Origin: Mixophyes australis
Lineage: Eukaryota > Chordata > Amphibia > Anura > Limnodynastidae
NCBI GenBank assembly: GCA_036250195.1
Contig: JAVHZZ010000003.1
Span: 34,998,335-35,062,334 of the forward strand
Length of the DNA: 64,000 bases
Reading direction: 5' to 3'
Shown: one piece after another, positions 33,751 through 43,862 of the stretch
Position numbering within the stretch: position 1 is the stretch's first letter
Layout: each line of letters begins with the position of its first letter
Program-made: the position numbers and the translations under genes
Notes under the pieces: generated by a model
The model's input: only the letters and a program-made list of their open reading frames with translations
Database searches by the model: none
Told to the model about the DNA's origin: nothing

Positions 33751-34716
33751 TGTGAAAACAACCTATTTCTCAACGCTACGCAAAAAGACTTTTTACCTGT
33801 TCTCCTTTCAAACAGAACCTACTAGAGATTTTTATCCGTGGACGGTTTCACAGGCTACGCCCACACACCTCCTAACACAGAAATATCACTATGGACAACA
33901 GAAATATCAGCTCCTCGATATCCTGGCTCTCCACAAAATTCTGTTGAGTATTACTGAACTGGTAGTACCGGAGTTTACCCGTTTGTACCAGCGTAATTCC
34001 TTCAGCCGTTCAACCCAAGTCACAAGCACGGTTGCACAATAAACCATGCGGTCCGATCGCAGCGCCTAGCATTATTAACTATCGCTAAACTTTGCGATTA
34101 CTCTTGAGGAGAAAGTTTCCAAAAGCTTTTTAACTGTTCTCTTTTCAAACAGGGCTTTTGCTGCCAGTATACCTGCCTTGTATGCTACCTCGGTTGTCCA
34201 GTCCGCCTCGTCAAACGGCAACCGATATCCCTGTCTTTTTGACAGTAAATCAACTTTCACTTCAAAATCATACAATCACCAAACACATACACCTTAGTTT
34301 TCTGCGCAGAAAATCAACAATATTCCCAACAATAGTAATAACGTTTCAGAGACCTCATAAGTGATTTATACTATGCATATGTAACTATCAAAACGATTGT
34401 TTAACCACGTGGCAAATCTACCGGAAGTTCACATACGCAAAGCAGGAAGTACACATATGCTATGCAATACAATATATCAAAACGCAATATGACAGAAAAA
34501 GAAACAGTTTTCTCTTTTGTCCCTAGGTTCTAGTTAGCGCACCTTCAGATTATGCAAAAATGGACATTCGGTTTCACAACACAGAGTAAAATTCAGGTTT
34601 TGAACACATTGCGTTCTTACCCGTATATGACGCGTCTCCACCCTTTGTTGCGGAACCGAAATCCGTTGGTCTTGCGTATCATCCGGTGACGAAACCTCCG
34701 CTGCGAGCCCCTAAAT
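33751..34716 (-). other. Proviral leader (5' LTR to gag)
   Basis: This ~965-bp untranslated leader contains a good splice-donor match ACAG|GTAAAA (GT at 33796-33795). A 66-codon frame (34275-34075) is of unknown meaning; I recognise no domain in it. A ~30-bp block is duplicated: GTTTGAAAGGAGAACAGGTA at about 33815-33790 and GTTTGAAAAGAGAACAGTTA at about 34153-34130. Packaging signals probably lie here but cannot be delimited. Confidence 0.6.
34699..34716 (-). other. Primer-binding-site region (degenerate)
   Basis: Immediately after the 5' LTR the minus strand reads ATTTAGGGGCTCGCAGCG. A GGGGCTCG core resembles a proline-tRNA-type PBS, but the expected TGG start is not intact, so the primer is uncertain. 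Confidence 0.35.
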
Positions 34717-35557
34717 TGTTATGAGCGTTTTGTCGCTATCCAATAACGATTGTCGAATTTCGATTTGTGTTTCCAACGCACAAAGATTTATTCTCAAAAA
34801 GTAGCAGTATATATATATATTAGCAAAATAATAGCAAATACAGCCGTTACTTATCGCAGGTGCTCTGGATCCAGTGAACAGTCATTCAGTCCTGAAGTCT
34901 GTGGTCTAGGTGACTGAACTCTGGATGAGGAGCTGCTGCTTATATGCAAACAGAGATACAGTAAAACAATGCAAAGGTGTGGCTTGCTTCTATTGGTCCA
35001 GGCATCAGGAGGGTCCAGGGGGTTGCAGATCATAGGCTAGTTTAAGCTCAGGAATCCAAAGGAGGGGGTCATCTCTCCAGGGGATGGGTTCTGATCTTCC
35101 CGCCAAGATTACTCATCATAATAGTCCATAATTCCTTAACATTAATAACTCGCGTATGCACTCTGCGATCCCTTCGCAGAGTGAACCGGACAGTTGCAAA
35201 TGCAAAGAGGATTAGTATGGTACCACACATGACTAGATTCCTTCAACTTGTACCATATGTTTTACTGATATGCCTATAACTTATAATATTACATATAAAT
35301 ACTACTATATTTCGACATAAATGACTATGTGTTGCAAGTACCATTAATGTGTACTATTTTACAAGTGTGCGTGTTTTTGCGAATGTATGTAAAAGACTAA
35401 ATACTGTTGTTGCCACGTGTTGCAGCTGCGTATGCCCTTCCACGCCGTAGCGTGCTCTTTCACGCCGTAGCGTACCGTACGCATCTTTTCAAACAAAGAC
35501 AACCAAGTTTGCTTGATTTTAATTGAAATTACTTTATCCAATATGCTGACTTCGACA
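34717..35557 (-). repeat. 5' LTR of the provirus
   Basis: 841 bp, paired with 25090-25932. It has the same signals: CCAAT at 34992-34996, TATA-like at 34939-34945 and AATAAA at 34787-34792 on the minus strand. A one-repeat-unit (AT) indel and scattered substitutions separate it from the 3' LTR. Confidence 0.96.
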
Positions 35558-35561
35558 CATA

Positions 35562-35745
35562 CTAGTAAGGTAATTTTCTGCTATCAAATTGACCCTAGTC
35601 TCTCTCTCGCTGTCTGTGTGTGTGTGTGTTAGGGAATTTAGACTGTAAGCTCCAATGGGGCAGGGACCGATGTGAATGAGTTCTTTGCACATCTCTGCAG
35701 AATTTTTGGTGCTATATAAATAAATGGTGATGATGATGATGTCCT
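35562..35745 (+). mobile_element. V-SINE, 3' half (after provirus)
   Basis: Continues the SINE split at 25089: CTAGTAAGGTAATTTTCTGC, TGACCCTAGTCTCTCTCT, GACTGTAAGCTCCAATGGGG and TGCTATATAAATAAATGG(TGA)n tail. Confidence 0.93.
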
Positions 35746-35826
35746 ACACTGGTAACAGTAATACCTTTACACATACACACTAGTCCTCACAAATTACATT
35801 ATGTCCTACACTGATAACAGTAATAC
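35746..35826. repeat. ~62-bp minisatellite, continued
   Basis: TCCTACACTGGTAACAGTAA and ATTACATTATGTCCTACACT units match 24500-24944. Further pieces at 36078-36090 and 36593-36640 carry on the array. Confidence 0.88.
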
Positions 35827-36077
35827 CATAGTTGCCAACAGCTCAAACAATCGCGCCATTAGCCCCGCCCCCAAAGCTGTCACCACCTTTTTCGTCCAAT
35901 AAAACTGAGGGGGCGTGGCCACAATGACACGTCTGTGACGCCGATAAGCCCTGCCTCCTCCATTTACTTTCCACTGCCGCCCGGGAATCGGGAGAATTGC
36001 CCTCTCTGCCATGAGCCCGGGAGACTGACCCAGATTTCGGGAGTCTCCCGGGTATTTCGGGAGAGTTGGCAAGTTTG
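35827..36077. mobile_element. 251-bp hAT MITE (TTGCCAAC family)
   Basis: The ends CATAGTTGCCAAC and GTTGGCAAGTTTG are inverted and flanked by 8-bp repeats matching at 7 of 8 (AGTAATAC, AGTACTAC). The interior shows CCCGGGAATCGGGAG and GGGAGTCTCCCGGG inverted motifs. It is inserted in the minisatellite. Confidence 0.8.
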
Positions 36078-36090
36078 AGTACTACCCTTA

Positions 36091-36592
36091 CACACATATT
36101 ATTATTATTATTATTATTATTATCATTTATTTCCACGTTTATGTCAACGTTCAATGCAAATACAGCTCAGGAACCAGGAATGAGATAAAAACACACAATG
36201 TTTATTGCTGGAAGTACAACCTGATGGTGTAATAATGAGCATACAGGAAAATGCAGAAATAAATACCAGGTAGATGGCTGATTCAGGTAACCGGTGATAT
36301 GGAGAGATCCCAGGTAGCAGGTAAACCACAAGTACAGCAGAAAGGAAGCACAGCAGCATGTAACAACAACAGCTTGAGACAACAATAACCAGCAATGTAT
36401 GCTCGGAGTGACATGTTTAAGAAGGGACACTTACAGAGCAGGTTAACCCCTGATACAAACAAGTAAGGCACAATAGCAGCACCTCTGGTGAATAGAGGTA
36501 CTGCCAATATAAATACAATAATAGGAACAAAAGGCAGGAGCTGCCAGGCAAAGCAGCATGCAATGCATAAGCTTGCAGGCAGATCCTGACAC
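36091..36592. mobile_element. Unclassified insertion with (ATT)n end
   Basis: The minisatellite is interrupted between TTACACACAT and CACACTATTCCTCACAC by ~500 bp. It begins (ATT)n ATCATTTATTTCC, resembling a reversed LINE/SINE tail. I do not recognise the body. Confidence 0.5.
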
Positions 36593-36640
36593 ACTATTCC
36601 TCACACATTACACTATGTCATACACTGGTAACAGTACTAC

Positions 36641-37010
36641 TGGGCTTAGGTCACAGATAGAATTTACTTGCATTTGGATAGAGAACAAAAACAGATGTTG
36701 GATGTGATGATGGTTGTAATGAATGGATTAGTTTATAGTTTCCAGTTCTCCTCAGTCATTATTCACAGGCTGACAGAAACACCCCTCCTTTCCTCCACCA
36801 TACAATACTTTTAATGTGCAATGTATTTTCTTGCTAGCATACAATCTGCTCTCACTTTAAACAACCATACACAACACGGGCTGAAACATGTTGCCTTCGG
36901 ATTTGAAAGAAATTGGGATAGTACAAATTAACAGGGGTCAATGTTTGTTTTAAGCAGAACACTCCCCCCCACCAAATAGTAAAAGTATAGGTCCGAGCCC
37001 CTGTCCACGA
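36641..37010. other. Unassigned non-coding stretch
   Basis: Nothing recognisable. Confidence 0.4.
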
Positions 37011-37011
37011 T

Positions 37012-37760
37012 GCAGGCAGTCTATCATGCAGGCAGTGTATCATGCAGGCAGGCAGTGTATCATGAGGGCAGGCAGTGTATCATGAGGGCAGGCAGTGTAT
37101 CATGCAGGCAGGCAGTGAATCATGAGGGCAGGCAGTGTATCATGAGGGCAAGCAGTGTATCATGAGGGCAGGCAGTCTATCATGCAGGCATGCAGTGTAT
37201 CATGAGGGCAGACAGTGTATCATGAAGGCAGGGAGTATATCATGCATGCAGGCAGTGTATCATGGGGCAGGCAGTGTATCATGAGGGCAGGCAGTGTATC
37301 ATGCAGGCAGGCAGTGTATCATGAGGGCAGGCAGTGTATCATGCAGGCAGGCAGTGTTTCATGCAGGCAGGCAGTGTATCATGAGGGCAGGCAGTGTATC
37401 ATGCAGGCAGGCAGTGTATCATGAGGGCAGGCAGTGTATCATTCAGACAGGCAGTGTATCATGAGGGCAGGCAGTGTATCATGCAGGCAGGCAGTGTATC
37501 ATGAGGGCAGGCAGTGTATCATGAGGGCAGGCAGTGTATCATGCAGGCAGGGAGTATATCATGCATGCAGGCAGTGTATCATGAGGGCAGGCAGTGTATC
37601 ATGAGGGCAGGCAGTGTATCATGAGGGCAGGCAGTGTATCATGCAGGCAGGCAGTGTATCATGAGGGCAGGCAGTGTATCATGCAGGCAGGCAGTATATC
37701 ATGCAGGCAGACAGTGTATCATGAGGGCAGGCAGTGTATCATGAGGGCAGGCAGTGTATC
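37012..37760. repeat. 20-bp minisatellite, about 37 units
   Basis: Units are GGCAGGCAGTGTATCATGMR with GCA/AGG variants alternating irregularly. The frames repeating CIMQAGSVS are by-products. Confidence 0.96.
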
Positions 37761-38078
37761 GACAAAGCTGATTGGATGAGCCATGCTTGTCAATGAGCTT
37801 CCAGTATACACAGCAGACCTATTCTAAGCTATAATTCTTTAGCTTCTGTAGAGCACAGCAAGGACACCAGCAGTTTTACTAGCATGAAGGATGCTTAAAA
37901 AATATTTTCTAGAGACCTGGTTAAAAGACTCTTTTGTCTAACAAATAGGTAATTTAGAGATGTGATAAATTTGTCACCTCCTATGCTATGAAGGAAAAGG
38001 CTGTTACAGTCTCATAAAGCTGCTTCTTGGGTTGAAGCTTAGAGTCATAACCTTGCACTTCCACCTAGAACACTGTGA
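37761..38078. other. Unassigned non-coding stretch
   Basis: Nothing recognisable. Confidence 0.4.
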
Positions 38079-38086
38079 GATGAGTG

Positions 38087-39423
38087 CAGGGCCGGATTTA
38101 CCGCTAGGCAACCTAGGCAACTGCCTAGGGCCTAGCGGTCCCAGGGGGCCCTGCCAGAGCCGACGGTGAGTGGGGAAGGCAAGGTAGAGGGGCGCTCCCC
38201 TCTGCCCGCCATCCCCCTCTCTCCGCCGGCATAATAAGAAGAACCGCGGCCGAAAATTAAGAAGAAAAAAAAAAAAATTATAGTCACCTGACCGCGCGTC
38301 AGCTCCCGGCAGTCTCCTCTCTCCCACTGAATGTCGGGCGTGACGTCATCACGCCCGACGTCAGTGTCAGGGAGAATTCTGTGAGGAGCACTGCCGGAGA
38401 AGAGAGGAGGAGCTGCGACAGCGCGACAGACAAGACAGAAAAGAAGACAAGAAGAACAGAACAGAAAAGAGAAAAAGGCAACTGACAGGTAAGCTAACGG
38501 AGGCAGTGGCACATAGGGTGAGAGGCAAGAGAAAGGTGCAATAAGCAATAAGGGCACGGAGGGGCATGAGAGAAAGGTGAACATTTATGGAGGGCACAAA
38601 GGGGCATGAGAGAAAGGTGAACATTTATGGAGGGCACAGAGGGGCATGAGAGAAAGGTGAACATTTATGGAGGGCACAGAGGGGCATGAGAGAAAGGTGA
38701 ACATTTATGGAGGGCACAGAGGGGCATGAGAGCAAGGTGGAACAATTATGGAGGGCAGTGTGAGGGGTAATAAACAATGATGGAGGGCACAATGTGGTGA
38801 TGAAGCGAGTACAGTGTACTAAATGGGATCAGTGTGTTGGAGGAGCAAAAGTGATGAAGGTGGGGACATTTTTTTCTATTCTATAGTTCTGCAACTTATT
38901 TGTCAAACATTTTTTTGTAGGAGGGAGCTGTGAGAGTTTGCGCAGGCTCAGTGTGCTTGGACTGGGCATGCACGGAATGAAGTGACATCATACGGAGGAT
39001 CGAGGTAGACTGTGCAGAGTTGGGCCAATAATACCAACCGTCAGAGAGTAAAATAACCTTTCTTTTCATCAGCAAACGTGAGTAATGAAAAGTAATCATT
39101 ATAACACATTATTGAAAAAATTCCTATTATTTAAATGTAATTAATTAAAGCTATGTATAACATTATTTGTGCTCTGTTTTATGTAAGGATTTAATTAAAA
39201 GTTAATATTTATTGGTATTTCATTGTCTGCACTATCTTTTCTAGTAGGTATTAACAGTTAATATAATCTATACTTTAAAAAAAAAAATAAAAAAAAATGC
39301 ATTGCTATGGATTGCTTCACTGGGGGTGGGCGGGGGGTGCGGGGGGGGAGGTGGGGTCCGGGCGGGGGGGGGGCCCAAACCAGTATCTTGCCTAGGGCCC
39401 TATGAGGTCTAAATCCGGCTCTG
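38087..39423. mobile_element. 1.34-kb non-autonomous hAT element
   Basis: The ends CAGGGCCGGATTTACC and TAAATCCGGCTCTG are inverted and flanked by an exact 8-bp duplication GATGAGTG (38079-38086, 39424-39431). Subterminal GCCTAGGGCC motifs occur at both ends. No transposase is present; it carries a 40-bp tandem array. Confidence 0.92.
38575..38755. repeat. 40-bp tandem repeat
   Basis: About five units of GGGGCATGAGAGAAAGGTGA plus ACATTTATGGAGGGCACAGA lie within the hAT element at 38087-39423. Confidence 0.93.
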
Positions 39424-39431
39424 GATGAGTG

Positions 39432-40545
39432 TGTGCTACACTTTCTTCCTAAAATGCACTATAACAGCAAAAAGCGATGGTTTAACAAATCATTTTTTTT
39501 TTTTTTTACAAAATTTTAAGGCCTCTTAATGCTGGCAGAATATCAGTTAAAATGAGATGGCCTTACATTGTTATTCAGTACAGCTGTGGCTGTCAGAACG
39601 CTTTATAGTCGATGAGAAGCCATGCGTGCATTCATCTGCACTATCTTCTGCCTTGTGAAAGTTTCTGACATTTAATCAGATCTTGCAGCATACTTGAGTT
39701 TCAAATAGAGACATTGAATTATTTACTGGCAGATACCAATCGGATGCTCTTTGCAACGCTGTGCATTTACCATAAATATTGCCTGGGCTGGAGCGAATAA
39801 ATAGTATACATTGGAGTATATCTGATAAAAACCATTTCTAAATACATCCTAGAAGTTCCACAGAAGTGATATGCAATCATCATATGCTTATATTCAGCAT
39901 AGCTGGATACAAATCCAGAAGCCAAAGATCTATTATGTAAAATATTCCTGAATGATGAACAAAATATTGAAGCATTGTTGTACAGTCGCTGAACCTACAG
40001 AGATAATAGAATGTTGGTGTTTGTATATTTATCCCTTTATGCTCAACATCTATTGTTCCGTCATTTTTTTGCTTTGTCCGAATGTCACGACCAAGCCACA
40101 AGTCAATGATTTCACTAAATATTTCTCTTAAAGCACATCCAGACTCCTGGGTCATTTACAATAAGCACGACTTCAATAGCACAGTGCATTTATGTATGTT
40201 CACATTATGCAATGTGATTAGCCCTATTTGCACATATGAAGTGAAGTATTGTTGGTATTGGGGAACTAGGACACGAGAACACAACTAATAACATTATCAC
40301 ATCACATTAGGACTGCCTCCATCATTAATTAAATGTTTTTTCTTCCATTGTACAGTTCATTCTAAAAGTAGGAATATAAGGGCGCTACTTTTAGATCAAG
40401 TGACTTTGGTTTACTTTTGTTGAATACTTTGGTTTATGTCCGTGTATCTACGCAGAGTATTTTATAAGTTCCGCTGCATACCTCCCCATGTTTTAAAAAG
40501 ATAAACCAGGCTGAAATAAACACCACCCATGATTCACCTAAACCA
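39432..40545. other. Unassigned AT-rich non-coding stretch
   Basis: No domain-bearing frame or repeat signature was seen. Confidence 0.45.
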
Positions 40546-40721
40546 AGGGGTATGTTTACTAAACTGTGGGTTTGAAAAAGTGGAGATGTTGCCTATAGCA
40601 ACCAATCAGATTCTACTGTCATTTTTTAGAATGCATTAAATAAATGAAAGATAGAATCTGATTGGCTGCTATAGACAACATCTCCACTTTTTCCAACCCG
40701 CAGTTTAGTAAATATGCCCCC
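40546..40721. mobile_element. Palindromic MITE, CCAATCAG family
   Basis: Inverted arms: GTTTACTAAACTGTGGGTTT and TTGCCTATAGCAACCAATCA with complements ending TAGTAAATATGCCCC. Paralogue of 18654-18828 and 54687-54860. Confidence 0.85.
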
Positions 40722-41748
40722 AGGTCTTGATCAACCCAAACTCTGTCCAGTTCCATCAAAGCACACCCACACCAGGTCGACCTCCCGTGGAGCACCTCTG
40801 CACCCCACTCTAGGAGCGGCCTTTCTTCCCTGCTTCTTACCTTGTGTGGAGTGGGGTTGGAGTAACATCCTTCCCATCGCCAAAGGACGAACAGCAGCTG
40901 ACAGCTTCACAAGTAAGAAGCTGCCAGCTGCAGCCCCTCCACAAAATAATGACAATGTGACATTATGTCACTCGTTCACAGTTTTAGGAGCCCCCATAAA
41001 TCCTGGCACTCTAGGCAACAGCCTAGGCTTGCCCAGCGTTAGCGTTGGCTCTTCGCCCTCATAGTCTCAAAATCACATCCACTTATCAGTAGACAACACC
41101 TCTTGTGGGAGGACTGAAATCGGGTCATTCTCTGCAAAATCGGGAAGTATGCTGGTGGTGTAAATTAAATTTATAGTAATTTTCCCCAGCATCAAATATA
41201 TGCAGTGCCTACCACTGCTAGCTCATTTGTACCTTGTTATATATACAATATAACTCATTGCTACTTATTTTGATCACAATATCTCCCATCATTACATTTT
41301 ATGCTGCCAACGCACGCAACGCATATTATTAGTCGTGATGTTTGATGACTATCGAGGCTGCGCATTTTCTATGGTAATACTGTACGGCAACAACCCAGAT
41401 TTTTCTTTGCAAACCAATGGGGGGGGGCCGAAGGGAAATCCGCAATGTTGCGGTAACGCAGAGTGCCTTCGCGGCCGTTCCAGAGTCACTCCCCGCACAA
41501 TTGAATATGCCCCAATGAATTTTAATTTAAATAACTTTTCACAAGTTATCTTTTCAGTGACTGATCTGTACATGTAGAGAACAATTTAAATCATATGAAC
41601 CTGATATATGAAGCAGAAAAGAAATCACATCAATCTGCCAAAAAAGATAATAAAATTGCTGTTAAGTACTGGGCAATCAGAATGTTCAAATGTAGATCCC
41701 CTAATTTCTGAAGGACCTTCTATAATATATATTACTTACTTATTCCAT
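40722..41748. other. Unassigned non-coding stretch
   Basis: Nothing recognisable; a GGCAACAGCCTAGGCTTGCC fragment near 41010 may be an old hAT end. Confidence 0.4.
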
Positions 41749-41756
41749 ATTGTGCT

Positions 41757-42142
41757 CAGGCCGGGTGCTCCCATTAGGCAAGGTTAGGCACTTGCCTAGG
41801 GCGCCGGGCTCTGGAGGGCGCCACAGAATGGTAAATGACTTTAAAACTGTGCGGCGACCGCTGACCATACCTGTCACGGCCGCCGCACAGCATTCAGATG
41901 CACGGGGAGGGGGGAAGAGGCTATTGCTCACGACCGCCGCCTCTCTGCTCCGTCTCCTCCCTTCCACTCACTAGTGTCAGTGAGTGGAGGGGAGGAGACG
42001 GAGCAGAGAGGCGGCAGTGGTGAGACAAGGTAAGGAAAGACGGGGTGAGGGGGGAGGAGGGAGTAGGGCGCCGATTTTTGCCGGGGGGGGGGGGGATTTT
42101 GTAAAAATGCCTAGGGTGCCATGGACCCTAGCACCGGCCCTG
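41757..42142. mobile_element. 386-bp hAT MITE with internal hairpin
   Basis: The ends CAGGCCGGGTGCTC and AGCACCGGCCCTG are flanked by an exact 8-bp duplication ATTGTGCT (41749-41756, 42143-42150). A long inverted repeat (CTCTGCTCCGTCTCCTCC with its complement) is centred near 41974. Confidence 0.92.
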
Positions 42143-42150
42143 ATTGTGCT

Positions 42151-42861
42151 GCACATATCCAAGTATAATTCTGCAGTTCAAAAGTCAAGTATTCCATAAA
42201 TTACCATTTTAGATGAATATGGCAGAACATTTACATTATGCCACCCTATAGGGCAGCAGAAGTGTATAGAATACTTTATAAAATATATTTTTTGCCTGCC
42301 GATATAGGACACAATACAAAAACAGACATAACCAGGAGAGTAACCCACAGTCACCGGGCCAAATAACAATTTTATTTTTGGTAGTGGGGCAGTCAAAGTT
42401 TTGCCATCCTCTCTGTAAGCCCCGATGCATACACAGTGAAGCTCCCTTACCCTCGGGGGGCCCATTGCCATCACAATCACTCTATTGGCTAAAGTTCGGC
42501 CTCCGGACATAACGTTTTCATTTAAAATGTTTAAAACATCCTTTAGGTATTGTCATATGTCTGTATTGATGCCTCCTGCATGTGGTTTTCAATCTGTTAT
42601 ATGTTTTCATTTTTTTTGAGTTGCGTTCCAATGCTATTAATCTCAAATATCTTCCATTCTGCTAATCTATCTTCCCATATATTTGTGAATGCTGCTAGAA
42701 GAGCTTTTATATACAGCAACATGTATCTTAGATTTAATTGTCTGTTAAAGAAGAAGCCTTAAGTATATTGTACAATGCATGGTCCGTCAATACAGCCTTG
42801 TGATGCAACAATATCACTTGCTGGCGTCTTGCGCTGCCCCCCCAGTGTATTGTGCACTAGA
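42151..42861. other. Unassigned non-coding stretch
   Basis: Nothing recognisable. Confidence 0.4.
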
Positions 42862-42866
42862 CAGGG

Positions 42867-43469
42867 TGTCACGGAATTGCAGAGATGGCCACTAACCGGT
42901 ATTGGCGCAACTGAATAGGGAGGTGCGGAGTCTGACGTACCCCCGGTATTCACCAGGGACCCCCGTAAGGGGGTTTGGGCTTAGCTGCAGAGGGTAGGCA
43001 GGTCGCAGTTCTCCAAGACAGTCACCGGTGTAGCGACAGTAGTAGACAGGCGTAGTCAGGCAATCCAGGTCAGAGCCAACCGAGCGGTGCAGTACAGAGG
43101 GAGGATCCAGAGAGAAGCCAGGTCAAGCCAAATAGTCAAACCAGCCCGGCAGCGAGATACCAAAACTAAACACAGGAGAGTAGTCACAGGAAGCTGAGTC
43201 AGAACCGAATAACACACTGGATCAGAAGTTCAGGAATCGCTGGAGCAGGAGTGAACCAATACTCTGGCAGTAGACATGTGTCAGAGGCTGCTTTGCATAC
43301 CCTAAGGTGCCTAGTGATTGGGTTAGGGAGATTTTGGCGGTAAGACATGCTGGCTGCAGACAGGTGAGCAGAGATAGCGTCCCGCTGCTAGGCAACAGAA
43401 CGTGGTTGCTGAGAAGGTGTAGGCGTCCGTCTCCTGCACCAAGTTTCAGTGCGGAGACAGTGCCTGACA
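42867..43469. mobile_element. Solo LTR, 603 bp
   Basis: It starts TGTCACGG and ends CCTGACA, flanked by an exact 5-bp duplication CAGGG (42862-42866, 43470-43474). A related fragment lies inverted at 55795-55946 (shared GAGGTGCGGAGTCT and GGTATTCACCAGGGA). A 5-bp duplication suits Ty3/gypsy-type or other LTR elements; no internal genes remain, as after LTR-LTR recombination. It is unrelated to the provirus LTRs. Confidence 0.75.
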
Positions 43470-43474
43470 CAGGG

Positions 43475-43798
43475 ATGCTGGGGGGGGGGCAGTTACAAAG
43501 TACTGAGGCCTGCGCTTGCCCGGGGGCCCTGTACTGCCTGTGTAGTGCATATCTACCCAAAAGTGGGACAAAATAAGCCCCATCCCCATTCCGTCCAAAT
43601 TCTCTTTTTGTAAAGCTCCACTTTACTTTCCTGTTAAGCTCTGTTCCTTTTATGGGATGTTCATCCAAAGGTGGGACCATTGGGAGAAGCCACCAATCTA
43701 GTGTGGACACCCCCCTCAGCGGCTATGGAAGTGGCCCCCAAGAAGTCACTGTATCAAATTCCTCTTGGCACCTTTGGCACTAAGCAGAGGATGGTGGA
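43475..43798. other. Unassigned non-coding stretch
   Basis: Nothing recognisable. Confidence 0.35.
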
Positions 43799-43862
43799 TC
43801 ATCATCATCATCACCATTTATTTATGTAGTGCCACTAATTCCACAGTGCTGTACAGAGAACT
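43799..43862 (-). mobile_element. V-SINE, 3' end (interrupted by hAT element)
   Basis: (CAT)n CACCATTTATTTATG, CCACTAATTCCACAGTGCTG and TACAGAGAACT are the V-SINE tail on the minus strand. The element continues at 45480. Confidence 0.9.

Larger units (their letters stand above)
25090..35557 (-). mobile_element. Class I endogenous retrovirus, complete but defective provirus
   Basis: This 10.5-kb provirus on the minus strand has two ~842-bp LTRs beginning TG and ending CA, a 4-bp target duplication CATA, and gag, pol and env in canonical order. Class I (gamma/epsilon-like) traits are a single CCHC knuckle, gag and pol in one frame across a UAG, a PPPY late motif, CWVC in SU and a cysteine-pair motif in TM. 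Every gene carries inactivating lesions, and a 5'-truncated LINE sits in gag. By eye the LTRs differ at about 19 sites plus one 2-bp indel, suggesting a fairly young insertion. It sits inside a V-SINE. Confidence 0.96.

Noticed and set aside
33371..34042. 223-codon plus-strand frame antisense to the gag start and leader
   Set aside because: It lies opposite MA coding sequence and leader with no retroviral antisense-gene features; treated as chance.
37012..37760. Regular direct repeats that might suggest a CRISPR array
   Set aside because: Repeats are contiguous 20-bp units without unique spacers, and the surrounding DNA is vertebrate-like.
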